A DNA stretch of 10,592 nucleotides from positions 1-10,592 of the forward strand of contig CAIRYL010000066.1 in the NCBI GenBank assembly GCA_903882825.1, read 5' to 3'. A program made the position numbers and the translations under genes. The stretch is from an uncultured Candidatus Peregrinibacteria bacterium (GTDB taxonomy: Bacteria; Patescibacteriota; Gracilibacteria; CAIRYL01). The notes beneath the pieces are model-generated. The model saw only the letters and a program-made list of their open reading frames with translations. It was not told the origin of the DNA and ran no database searches. Of this stretch, positions 1 to 7,102 are shown piece after piece. The stretch's first letter is position 1, and each line of letters begins with the position of its first letter.

Positions 1-583
1 ATACCATATCAATCCCGAAATATATAAATAAAAGTGAAAAAACTTTTAAAATAAAGGGTACTATTTTGGGATGAGAAAGTATTTTTCGAAATTGTGAAAA
101 AAGAAATGCAATACCAATGGTCGAAAATAACCAACCTATTTCAAATAAAAAAATAAACCAGGTACTTCCAAATGGCATAGTTTTATCCAGTAAAATTGCT
201 TTTGGAATACAAATAGTAATCCAAAATGTCCATAAAATCCCATTTGAAATAATCATTAAAAAAATTTTCCATTTCGAAAATTTTATTTTTTCTGTTGTTT
301 CCAGTGTCTGTATTTTCCATATTTCGCTTGCCATCCAAAAAAGAATAACCGCTCCAACAATAGAAACCCCTTGAAAAAATCTTTCAGAAAAAGAAGAGGA
401 TGACAATATACAGAGGCTTATGATGGCAACGAGAGTTTCGGTCATCATTGCCCACCAGATAATTCTTACACTTTTTGCAATTCCGGACTGTAAAATTTCG
501 GTAAATACAGATGTTAAAACAGGACCAGGAATGGCACCGCCAATAATCCCTAAAAGTAATGCATTTAAAAGTTCAGAATTCAT
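1..583 (-). CDS. LysE/RhtB-family exporter, 3' end cut by window edge
   Basis: I translated this minus-strand frame by hand from the ATG at 583-581. It stays open for 194 codons to the window edge, so the stop is not visible. The protein is an integral membrane protein with about six hydrophobic segments (near residues 5-25, 40-60, 70-88, 106-130, 138-160 and 175-193). Near the N-terminus it carries GGAIPGPV (residues 15-22), the typical first-helix motif of LysE/RhtB transporters, followed by a G/A-rich second helix. A family member is usually about 200-210 residues, so only a few residues are probably missing. Members export amino acids or other small molecules across the cytoplasmic membrane; the substrate cannot be read from sequence. 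The start lies 4 nt after the stop of the haloperoxidase gene, so the two are probably cotranscribed and translationally coupled. No clear ribosome binding site precedes the ATG. Family call fairly sure, substrate unknown. Confidence 0.75.
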   Translation of the reverse strand, partial: MNSELLNALLLGIIGGAIPGPVLTSVFTEILQSGIAKSVRIIWWAMMTETLVAIISLCILSSSSFSERFFQGVSIVGAVILFWMASEIWKIQTLETTEKIKFSKWKIFLMIISNGILWTFWITICIPKAILLDKTMPFGSTWFIFLFEIGWLFSTIGIAFLFSQFRKILSHPKIVPFILKVFSLLFIYFGIDMV

Positions 584-587
584 GCAG

Positions 588-3068
588 TTATTCTTGTGTA
601 AAAAAACTTTTTGCGTATTCTACTGCTTGTTTCCCTACTTTTTCTCCAATAATGCGCCCAGGAATATCATCTACAGGAGGATGAATTCCCCCCCAAATTC
701 GTGAAAGACTACATGTATCTGAAGCGTCTTGGTAGGTTGCCCACTGAAGAGTAAGATCTTTATGTGGTCCTTGTTCAAACACCAGATATTTTGGAGCAGG
801 AATAGAAACCTCAAATATTCCTCCTGGAAAATATGGATTTCCAGTAAGAGCGGTAAGAACCTCCGAACCTGCACGAGAATAGGTAGAATGTCCAGAAATA
901 TATCCTCCAAATGGAGGGGTGACAAACCCTGGACGCTGATATGGGAACCAATTTCCAGCTAAAATCCAATCTACTCCTGCCATATCTGTTTCAGGATTTG
1001 GGATATACGCTGGACCTTTCCATGCCTTCATTTTTATTTTTCCAATATTTTGTCCTTCTTTTCCAGAGAGAGGATCTCCTTTTTTTATAAGCTCAATATA
1101 TCCTTCTATAAGAGGCATCCCGAGAGGATTATAAGAGGGAAGATTTTTATCAGAACTTTGTCCTTTTTCTGCCATAGCACGAATGGCAGAAAAAGGACGA
1201 ATCCCATCATACCAACCTTTTATTCCCCACGCAGAAATAGCTGCATCATGCATTGCTCCTCCAAGGGTAAAATAAGATTTTATATCCCATTCTAATGAAT
1301 CTACTATTCGTCCTTTTCCATAGAGTTGCTTTTTCAGAAGAGGATTGTCGCTGATGGTGTTTAAAATAAGGAACCAATGCCCTGGAGGTGTTTCCGAATT
1401 GGGTCCATCTGCCCAAAATTCTGCAATAGCTCTCGTATAATCTCCACGCGAAACAATTTGTGGTTCATACGGCGTCCCTGTAACAGGGTTTATTGGTCTC
1501 CCCAAGGCTTTTGTTCCTCCTTTTGTAAAATCATAAAAATCGTGTAGCCCTGCCAAAGTAGTTGGTAAAGCCGGCGTATTCCCGAGACTTGCGGGAGAAA
1601 TATCCATCGTTACACCATCTCGTGGATCTAAATGTGAAGACCAAACACCCACGAGAGAAAAATTCCATTTCCACTCGTCTGCCGTTTCACCGGTTGCCAA
1701 AGGCGGATTTCCAGGATCAAAATACACCGGATAATCGTGTCCATCCCGAGAAAATACTTTTTTCTGGTCGCTTTTCAAAGAAAACGGTTTTACGCTCCCC
1801 CATTCGGCACCTATAAAATCAGCGGCTCCACCTACAATTTCATTCCCGCCCTGATCAATAAAAACATCTAATGCAATTGGTTGCCAATGATTCCAATCTT
1901 TTAAATTGGGATTTCCAAAAGTTTTTGGGTTAATAGGAGGATTTACAGGGGTATATCCAATATTTGCATGAGACCCAGCTTCATGAGATCCGTCATCCAT
2001 TCCATATCGGATATAGCAATCTGCAATATAATTTCCAAATGTTGCTGCCCGATTTTTTTGCTCATCCTTTTTACTGGTTATGGAACTGTCGTATCCAAAC
2101 GAATTCATAAGGGATTCTGATTCCTTCATGGTCTTTTCATATCCAGGAGCTTGCACATATCTTTCTGTAATGAGTCGGTATGCGGCATAGCTCATAGATT
2201 CTGTTTCAGAAATCTCTGAAGAAAGACCTATAAATTGATTTTTCTTCAGCATGCAATATTTCCCTCTCTCTCCATTATTGAGAAGATATGTTTTGTTTCC
2301 TGGATGATAAAATGCCCAAATATCGTAGAGCATTGCGGAAAAATGAAAAAGGTTTCTCGCTTGAACTGGTGGTCTTACGAGGTCAGTACGAATGGCATCT
2401 AAAACGACGTTATTCCACTGTCGAGCGATGGAATAGGTTTGAGGTTTTGATTTCGAAGGAGTTTTTATAAAAACAGTTTTTGAAGCAGTCCGAGGAGTAA
2501 TACAATAATTTGGACGATAGGAACACGTAACCGTATGTTCACCGGTTCCAACTGTAGAAATCTCAATCCCCGAAAAAGATGTATAAGAATTTTTATATTT
2601 TCTGTGTTCTCCTTCTGATCCGAAAAAACTTACAGAAATATCAGAAAATGAATTTTTCTGGACTCCTCCTAAAATAGTACAAGTAGGAGTGAGGTTCCAT
2701 CCATCATAAATACCAGCATTCAAGATGTTTACTTCCGGCTTTCGATCGTTTTTCTCACAAAGTTTTTGGGCGTATTCTTTCGTGCGCTCATATAAAATTT
2801 TATTAATCAGAGAGGATGAATTTTGAGGGTCAGGATTTTGAAGATCTTTTTCAAAAGAAGCGAGAAGAGTCTGAATATCTTCTCCTTGTTTAGAAATTTG
2901 ATTTTTAATATTTTGGAAAGAGTAGGAAAAATAAGAAACATCTTCTTCTGGAATGCATACAAATCCAGACGGAACACTTTTTAATGAAATTTGAGATTGT
3001 CCTGTTGGGCAAGAGGAATTCTCAAAGGCAAGAAGGGGATGAGGATTTGAAAAAAAAAAGAATCCCAA
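588..3068 (-). CDS. exported vanadium-dependent haloperoxidase (PAP2 fold)
   Basis: The frame from the TTG at 3068 gives 826 residues ending in TAA. The C-terminal half carries the full vanadate site of vanadium haloperoxidases: K617-x6-R624-P, S725-G726-H727 and R790-x5-H796, which match Lys353, Arg360, Ser402-Gly403-His404, Arg490 and His496 of Curvularia chloroperoxidase with identical spacing within each motif. W614 (K minus 3) and F720 (S minus 5) match Trp350 and Phe397 of that enzyme. Family-typical blocks lie upstream: WNNVVLDAIR (218-227), a YDIWAFYHP block (248-256), NIGYTPVNPP (369-378), the WQPIALD region (395-401) and EFWADGP (550-556). Such enzymes oxidise chloride or bromide with hydrogen peroxide to hypohalous species. 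The N-terminal 200 residues are separate: a cysteine pair (C20, C38), a helical stretch (about 45-108) and a beta-rich, Ig-like module (about 115-205) with C130, C182 and C189, suggesting export and disulfides. The N-terminus is doubtful: an upstream ATG at 3099 in another frame gives a much better signal peptide. Whether it makes HOCl or HOBr, or is a phosphatase relative, is not settled. Confidence 0.9.
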   Translation of the reverse strand: MGFFFFSNPHPLLAFENSSCPTGQSQISLKSVPSGFVCIPEEDVSYFSYSFQNIKNQISKQGEDIQTLLASFEKDLQNPDPQNSSSLINKILYERTKEYAQKLCEKNDRKPEVNILNAGIYDGWNLTPTCTILGGVQKNSFSDISVSFFGSEGEHRKYKNSYTSFSGIEISTVGTGEHTVTCSYRPNYCITPRTASKTVFIKTPSKSKPQTYSIARQWNNVVLDAIRTDLVRPPVQARNLFHFSAMLYDIWAFYHPGNKTYLLNNGERGKYCMLKKNQFIGLSSEISETESMSYAAYRLITERYVQAPGYEKTMKESESLMNSFGYDSSITSKKDEQKNRAATFGNYIADCYIRYGMDDGSHEAGSHANIGYTPVNPPINPKTFGNPNLKDWNHWQPIALDVFIDQGGNEIVGGAADFIGAEWGSVKPFSLKSDQKKVFSRDGHDYPVYFDPGNPPLATGETADEWKWNFSLVGVWSSHLDPRDGVTMDISPASLGNTPALPTTLAGLHDFYDFTKGGTKALGRPINPVTGTPYEPQIVSRGDYTRAIAEFWADGPNSETPPGHWFLILNTISDNPLLKKQLYGKGRIVDSLEWDIKSYFTLGGAMHDAAISAWGIKGWYDGIRPFSAIRAMAEKGQSSDKNLPSYNPLGMPLIEGYIELIKKGDPLSGKEGQNIGKIKMKAWKGPAYIPNPETDMAGVDWILAGNWFPYQRPGFVTPPFGGYISGHSTYSRAGSEVLTALTGNPYFPGGIFEVSIPAPKYLVFEQGPHKDLTLQWATYQDASDTCSLSRIWGGIHPPVDDIPGRIIGEKVGKQAVEYAKSFFTQE
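3050..3059 (-). repeat. T10 homopolymer inside the signal-peptide region
   Basis: Ten consecutive T on the minus strand (ten A on the plus strand), immediately downstream of an ATG-initiated signal-peptide frame and at the junction with the haloperoxidase frame. Runs of this length are prone to sequencing indels, replication slippage and RNA polymerase slippage. Confidence 0.85.
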
Positions 3069-3099
3069 AAAAGAAGAAAAAACAATATTTTAATTTCAT
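3060..3099 (-). other. out-of-frame signal-peptide start of the haloperoxidase
   Basis: On the minus strand an ATG at 3099-3097 opens with MKLKYCFFFFFGIL, a basic n-region followed by a hydrophobic core. This frame stops after 25 codons. Removing one T from the T10 run at 3059-3050 joins it exactly to the haloperoxidase frame and yields a complete signal peptide ending near PHPLLA, before FENSSC. The in-frame alternative, TTG at 3068, has no basic residue before its hydrophobic stretch. I infer that the real gene begins at 3099 and that the T-run hides a one-base shift, through read error, recent mutation or slippage. A short AAGG lies just before the ATG but very close to it. Confidence 0.6.
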
Positions 3100-3153
3100 G
3101 ACCTTGGGAAAAGAATATAAAAAAATAATACAGAAAAAATAAAATATAAAAAC

Positions 3154-3182
3154 AAAAAACGGAGCCATTTGCTCCGTTTTTT
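3154..3182 (-). terminator. intrinsic terminator after the LPATG surface protein gene
   Basis: A hairpin with a 6-bp core, CGGAGC (3160-3165) pairing with GCTCCG (3171-3176), has a 5-nt loop. It is flanked by six A on one side (3154-3159) and six T on the other (3177-3182), which extend the stem and provide a U-tract in either direction. It lies 22 nt past the TAA of the surface protein gene and 55 nt before the likely ATG of the haloperoxidase, so it separates the two minus-strand genes into two transcripts. Being symmetric, it could also stop plus-strand transcription. Confidence 0.9.
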
Positions 3183-3204
3183 GAATATAAAATATAAAAG
3201 AATA

Positions 3205-4974
3205 TTATGATTTTTTTCGACGGGTTTTCAATATTCCTGCGCCCATAAGTGCTATTCCAAGTGCTATAAACAACGGTGCTCCTGTTGCTGGCAGTGCTGG
3301 CAGTCGAAGAGAAGAAATAGCTCCAGTACTTTCATTCCCTTGCTTATCTTTCGTAGTAATTTTAAAGGTGTATTCAGTATCAGGAAGACCTTTTACAGAG
3401 GTTGTATTTTTATCTTTTCCAATATCACTGGGAGTTTCCCATGTTTTTCCCTTGTCCTTACTCACATATAAAAGTTGAGTCATAATATCTCCGGCAGTAT
3501 TGAGTGATTTTTTCCAGGAAAGAGTTACGAGAAAATCTGTTATTTGTGCCTTAAAAGTGGCGACGAGTTCGGTAACATCTTCTGGAGGGGTGGTATCTTT
3601 TACTTCTGCGGCGCTATGAAGAGCCTCATTTTGAGATTCTGCTAATGTCCAATATGAAAATTGAGAAGTAGAAATAGTGATACTATTTTTTGATTCATCT
3701 ACTTTTCCTATTTTTTCTTCCCATTTTTTCCCATCTTCACTGGTTAAAACAACAAGTTTTTTTTCATCAATTTTTTTTGAAGAGAGTTCTTCGTCCGTAT
3801 AGGAAAAAGTAACTTCTGCAGAAAATGTTCTTTTTTCCTGGTCTTCAAATGCAATAATATATCCTTTTTCTACAAATTTTTTATTTTTGTCAGAGGCAAA
3901 AGCCTTTGCGAATTCTTCTTTCTCTTCTCTGAGTAAGAGCACTCCACTGAGGGAATTGCTTAAAAAAGATACTTTTACATTCCCGTCAGAAAAAACAAGA
4001 GCTTCTTTTGTTTTTCCTTCAGGCACTCCTTTAGATTCATAGAGAACATTGGGAAGTGGAGTAGCGGATGGGGATGGTGACGCTGATGTGGATGTTGTTG
4101 GCGTAGCGGATGGTGATGCTGGTGGATTTGTAGATTCTCTTTCGGTGGCAGGTATTTCGGTGGTATCAACCGCAGTAAAATAGTCAGAATCGGTGGCACC
4201 ACTGGAAACAGGTTGGTTCGCTTCATCTTTAATAGTGGCAGAAACAGTGAGGAGATATTCCTTTCCTTTTACTTGATCTGGTGTTTCGATATATAGAAAT
4301 TCTTCTGATTTTATTTCTTTTGATTTCACATCTTCCCCTGCTTTTGCATCTTTTGTAAGAAAATAATTAGTCTTTAATGATACTTTTTTTACTTCTACTA
4401 TTTTTTTATCATCTCCTTTTTCGGTAATAGTAAAAGAAACTTCAGGTGCTTCTGTTGGAAGCACTACTTTTTTGGACATGGTGAGCTTTAGTAAGTTTTT
4501 TGTGAGCGGTTCAACATCTTTTACATAAGGTGGTAATGCAGAAACGTCTTGTGTGGGTGTCCCAAATACTTCACGGGAATAAGTGGCAGTAACCCCTTCG
4601 GCGATTGGCTTTACTGCGAAAAAATATTTTGTCCCGTTTTTAAGCCCTGTTACTGTATATTTTACAATTCCTAAACTATCAACGCTTGCATCTGAGGCAG
4701 GCTTTGTATTTTCATACTCTTTTGAGAGACCTTCTGATACCGATTTTGTTCCCCAAAAAACAGTATAATCTTTCACTTTTGTTCCAGAGGGAAGAGAGAG
4801 TGTATCCCATAAAAGAACTGCTTTTCCATCATCAGGAATAACAGAAAGCCCTTCTACCCGTAAGGGGGCAGTGGCAGTTTCTGCTGCTTCACTTACAATA
4901 TGAAAACTAAAAAGAGGATTTATTATTCCTAAAAAAAGAAATAAGGCACATCCTGTGGAAAGTATTTTCTTCAT
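3205..4974 (-). CDS. LPATG-anchored surface protein with fibronectin-type domains
   Basis: From the ATG at 4974 the product is 589 residues ending in TAA. It starts with a signal peptide (MKKILSTGCALFLFLG, cleavage perhaps near residue 30). Next come a fibronectin III-like domain (about 37-143), a bacterial Ig-like domain (about 148-270), a Ser/Thr/Pro-rich linker (about 276-308), an unassigned beta-rich domain (about 309-448) and a second fibronectin III-like domain (about 461-558) opening with DTTPPEDVT. The C-terminus is a complete sorting signal: LPATG (561-565), a hydrophobic segment (566-583) and a TRRKKS tail, the substrate pattern for sortase. I infer a protein displayed on the cell surface, perhaps for adhesion or structure. 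The frame is open further upstream to an ATG at 5100, but that 42-residue extension would bury the signal peptide, so I prefer 4974. No Shine-Dalgarno site is visible at either start. No sortase gene lies in the window. Confidence 0.85.
   Translation of the reverse strand: MKKILSTGCALFLFLGIINPLFSFHIVSEAAETATAPLRVEGLSVIPDDGKAVLLWDTLSLPSGTKVKDYTVFWGTKSVSEGLSKEYENTKPASDASVDSLGIVKYTVTGLKNGTKYFFAVKPIAEGVTATYSREVFGTPTQDVSALPPYVKDVEPLTKNLLKLTMSKKVVLPTEAPEVSFTITEKGDDKKIVEVKKVSLKTNYFLTKDAKAGEDVKSKEIKSEEFLYIETPDQVKGKEYLLTVSATIKDEANQPVSSGATDSDYFTAVDTTEIPATERESTNPPASPSATPTTSTSASPSPSATPLPNVLYESKGVPEGKTKEALVFSDGNVKVSFLSNSLSGVLLLREEKEEFAKAFASDKNKKFVEKGYIIAFEDQEKRTFSAEVTFSYTDEELSSKKIDEKKLVVLTSEDGKKWEEKIGKVDESKNSITISTSQFSYWTLAESQNEALHSAAEVKDTTPPEDVTELVATFKAQITDFLVTLSWKKSLNTAGDIMTQLLYVSKDKGKTWETPSDIGKDKNTTSVKGLPDTEYTFKITTKDKQGNESTGAISSLRLPALPATGAPLFIALGIALMGAGILKTRRKKS
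4061..4125 (-). repeat. imperfect repeats coding the Ser/Thr/Pro linker
   Basis: The plus strand shows two copies of GTAGCGGATGG (4061-4071 and 4103-4113), each followed by GATG/GGTG variations. On the coding strand this is a low-complexity stretch of SASPSPSATP-type residues linking the Ig-like domain to the next domain. Such linkers commonly vary in length among relatives. Confidence 0.55.
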
Positions 4975-5103
4975 AAAAAGAAGTAAAAAATTTGTTTTTT
5001 TGAGTATTTCAGGGAAAATTATGAGGTTGAAAATCTTGAGAGAAAAGAAGAAAGTTTCTTTTTCCGGATTTCCATTAAACATTTTTTTCCGAAATTTCAT
5101 TTT

Positions 5104-5131
5104 ATTTTATCACATTTATAAAATAAAGCAA
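5104..5131 (-). promoter_or_regulatory. possible promoter for the surface protein gene
   Basis: On the minus strand TTGCTT (5131-5126) and TAAAAT (5109-5104) are separated by 16 nt; the -10 matches consensus at five of six bases, the -35 at only three. Transcription would begin near 5097, at or after the ATG at 5100. This favours the start at 4974, with a leader of about 120 nt. In such AT-rich DNA this pattern is weak evidence. Confidence 0.3.
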
Positions 5132-5192
5132 GAAAAAAGTATGTTTTTAAATATATTTTTGATATTATTGACTTTGTAATTTTTTATTTTTT

Positions 5193-6644
5193 ATGAAGAG
5201 TACTCATCTGGGTGTGGTATTATGTTCTTTTCTCTTCTTGTTTTCGGGATGTGGGGGTATAAATGATAAAGGTGAAAGTAGCCTCCCTTTTTTAGTAAAT
5301 CGTCCAGATGAATTTCAAACGCTCCTCAAAAATACACAAGGAAACATTGTAGAGGATTTTAATGGGAATTTTGAAAAAATGATTCCCCCTGATTTTTTTG
5401 GATATGATAGTAAGTTTGATATAAATGTAGAACAAAAAGCAGAGGGGGCTCCTGTGAATAATTGGGAAATGCAAGTTTCTTCTGTAGGAAAGGGGAAATC
5501 AAACGCAAAAGGAATTATGAATATGCAAATTCAAGACCAAACAAGTTTCCAGGTCACTGGGAAAATTCCTACTCCAGTTGGAAATGTTCAGAAAGTGAAT
5601 CTTGAAACAGATGTCCGGGTTGATGGTGATTCTTTGTTCTTCTTATTGAAAAACATTGGTATTACTATGGAAGATGGGCAACCATTTTCTGTTGATTTCT
5701 CTTCAATTGTAGGAACTTTTTATGAATCAACTATTACTAATATTTTAACAGAAATGGGACAAACTCCTGAAAAAATTGAGGAACTGAAAAAAAGTAGTGC
5801 TACAGGGTCGGGTTCATTAGCGAATGTTCTGACTTCCATAAAAGAAAATCCTCTTTTTGTGTTTCAAGAGTTTAAAGAAGAAAAAGGTGCTCAGCGGGTG
5901 TATGCGGTTACCCTCAATAATGAGAGTTTGAAAAAAATATACGGATCACTTATTCCTCCTCAGTTAGTAGGGACAGCGCAAGAGGCAGAAATAAAGGGAA
6001 TTGAAGAATTATCTTTTGCAGGGAATCTTACTCTTTCTCAAACAGATGCGCAGTTTATGGAATTAGACGGAATACTTTCTCTGAAAAATGAAACAGAAAA
6101 GAAAAAAGTTCATATCAAAAGATCTGCTGAAGGATTTTTATTGGCACTTTCCACTGAAGATGGATCAAAAGAAGAATTGGCACTGGAAAAAACTGCGACC
6201 CAGTTTGTTATTCGATCAGGTGGTGGTACTACGTTAAATGCACAAATTGCGGAAGGGAAAATATCTGGAAATATTACAAATCCTGCATCGACCATTGCTA
6301 CTTTTTCTTTTGTAACCGAAAATGGGAAAACAAATGGAACAATGGCACTTGCTGAAAACAACATCTCTATTATTTTAAGTAACTTTTTTGTAGATTTTAA
6401 AAAGGGAATGAGTGGAGATATCTCATTTACCGCTCCTGGAATTTCAGGAAAAATGAATATTAATGGGACTATTACTCCTTTAGAAAATATTTCTATTGAA
6501 AAACCAGAGGGGGCACGTCCATTAGAGGAATTTAAAAATGCAGCGCTTGCTATTGGAATTTCTGTGATGACCGTTTTACAAAATCAAAATACAAATGTTC
6601 AAACTTCTCCTGAAGTACCCGTTGATGCAAAAGTAAAACCATAG
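5193..6644 (+). CDS. putative lipoprotein of unknown function
   Basis: 483 residues, ATG to TAG. The N-terminus is a lipoprotein signal peptide: basic start, hydrophobic core and FSGC with the acylated cysteine at C20, followed by GG and a polar region. The only other cysteine is C11 inside the signal peptide. The mature part has no membrane segment. It looks beta-rich, with many alternating polar/hydrophobic stretches (for example about 90-170 and 275-440) and a more helical part around 178-225. I do not recognise a family. The pattern suggests a soluble domain tethered to the outer face of the cytoplasmic membrane, and its long stretches of short strands recall lipid- or ligand-binding lipoproteins, but that is only an impression. 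It diverges from the surface protein gene and is followed 54 bp later by rplU. No terminator separates them. No ribosome binding site is visible; the sequence before ATG is nearly all T and A. Confidence 0.85.
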   Translation: MKSTHLGVVLCSFLFLFSGCGGINDKGESSLPFLVNRPDEFQTLLKNTQGNIVEDFNGNFEKMIPPDFFGYDSKFDINVEQKAEGAPVNNWEMQVSSVGKGKSNAKGIMNMQIQDQTSFQVTGKIPTPVGNVQKVNLETDVRVDGDSLFFLLKNIGITMEDGQPFSVDFSSIVGTFYESTITNILTEMGQTPEKIEELKKSSATGSGSLANVLTSIKENPLFVFQEFKEEKGAQRVYAVTLNNESLKKIYGSLIPPQLVGTAQEAEIKGIEELSFAGNLTLSQTDAQFMELDGILSLKNETEKKKVHIKRSAEGFLLALSTEDGSKEELALEKTATQFVIRSGGGTTLNAQIAEGKISGNITNPASTIATFSFVTENGKTNGTMALAENNISIILSNFFVDFKKGMSGDISFTAPGISGKMNINGTITPLENISIEKPEGARPLEEFKNAALAIGISVMTVLQNQNTNVQTSPEVPVDAKVKP

Positions 6645-6645
6645 T

Positions 6646-6674
6646 TTGACTTTCTTTCGTTCATCTGCCACTAT
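6646..6674 (+). promoter_or_regulatory. possible rplU promoter
   Basis: TTGACT (6646-6651), a five-of-six match to the -35 consensus, begins one base after the TAG of the lipoprotein gene. A weak CACTAT lies 17 nt downstream at 6669-6674, a three-of-six match. The mRNA leader would be under 25 nt. The -35 is good and the -10 poor, so this is tentative. Confidence 0.35.
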
Positions 6675-6698
6675 TTTCCGGCTCTTTTATTCTCATTT

Positions 6699-7013
6699 AT
6701 GTCTTTTGTGATTTTTGAAACGGGGGGGAAACAATATAGAGTTTCCTTGGGTGATACACTTCAAGTCGAATCTCTTCCAGAAATTGTGGGAGAAACCGTA
6801 ATTTTCCCGTATGTAGTGCTTACGAGTGACGGAGAAAATGTGGAAATAGGTACTCCATTTTTAGAAGGGAAAAGTGTAACAGCGGAAATTGTTGCAGAGG
6901 GAAGAGGAGAAAAAATAAGAGTGGTAAAAAAGAATGCGAAGAAGAGATATCATAAAATACAAGGACATCGTCAAAATTATACGGAGTTAAAAATTACCAG
7001 CATCCCCTCTTAA
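6699..7013 (+). CDS. rplU: 50S ribosomal protein L21
   Basis: 104 residues, the usual bacterial L21 length, ATG to TAA. Recognisable blocks are FETGGKQYRVSLGDTLQVE (6-24), the VEIGTPFL turn (48-55), the basic KIRVVKKNAKKRYHK segment (72-86) and the family signature GHRQNYTELKI (89-99). L21 binds 23S rRNA in the large subunit and is normally encoded next to rpmA (L27) and often obg. Here neither follows: a terminator comes 30 bp after the stop and the next gene is an aldolase. The start is fixed by alignment with other L21 proteins, which begin a few residues before the GGKQY block. The bases just before ATG are pyrimidine-rich with no Shine-Dalgarno motif. Confidence 0.97.
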   Translation: MSFVIFETGGKQYRVSLGDTLQVESLPEIVGETVIFPYVVLTSDGENVEIGTPFLEGKSVTAEIVAEGRGEKIRVVKKNAKKRYHKIQGHRQNYTELKITSIPS

Positions 7014-7043
7014 GTTTTTTGTATTACAATTTTGGTACATAAA

Positions 7044-7075
7044 AAAAGAGGGGACATTCTTACGCCCCCTCTTTT
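7044..7075 (+). terminator. intrinsic terminator after rplU
   Basis: GAGGGG (7048-7053) pairs with CCCCTC (7066-7071) around a 12-nt loop. The stem is extended by AAAA (7044-7047) against TTTT (7072-7075), and the downstream sequence continues T-rich to about 7080. It lies about 30 nt past the rplU stop and just before the aldolase gene, so L21 is probably the last gene of its transcript. A-tracts on the other arm (7041-7047) would also give a U-tract in the opposite direction. Confidence 0.85.
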
Positions 7076-7083
7076 CTTTTTCT

Positions 7084-7089
7084 TATACT
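7084..7089 (+). promoter_or_regulatory. possible -10 element for the aldolase gene
   Basis: TATACT, a five-of-six match to the -10 consensus, lies 13 nt before the aldolase ATG and directly after the rplU terminator, where a new promoter is expected. No -35 is seen, because the expected position falls inside the terminator hairpin. If used, the transcript would be nearly leaderless, with about 6 nt before ATG. Confidence 0.3.
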
Positions 7090-7102
7090 TTTTTCTTGTA
7101 CT

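Noticed and set aside
420..704. Plus-strand frame of 94 codons at the left end
   Set aside because: Antisense to the LysE-type transporter and the end of the haloperoxidase, whose translations match known families.
3975..4226. Minus-strand frame with a His/Pro-rich protein (HQHHHPLRQQHPHQ-like)
   Set aside because: It is the alternative frame of the Ser/Thr/Pro linker of the surface protein; its composition is a by-product of the repeats.
4975..5100. 42-residue N-terminal extension of the surface protein, from the ATG at 5100
   Set aside because: It would put a standard signal peptide in the middle of the chain, and the likely promoter starts transcription at about this ATG; open by chance in AT-rich DNA.
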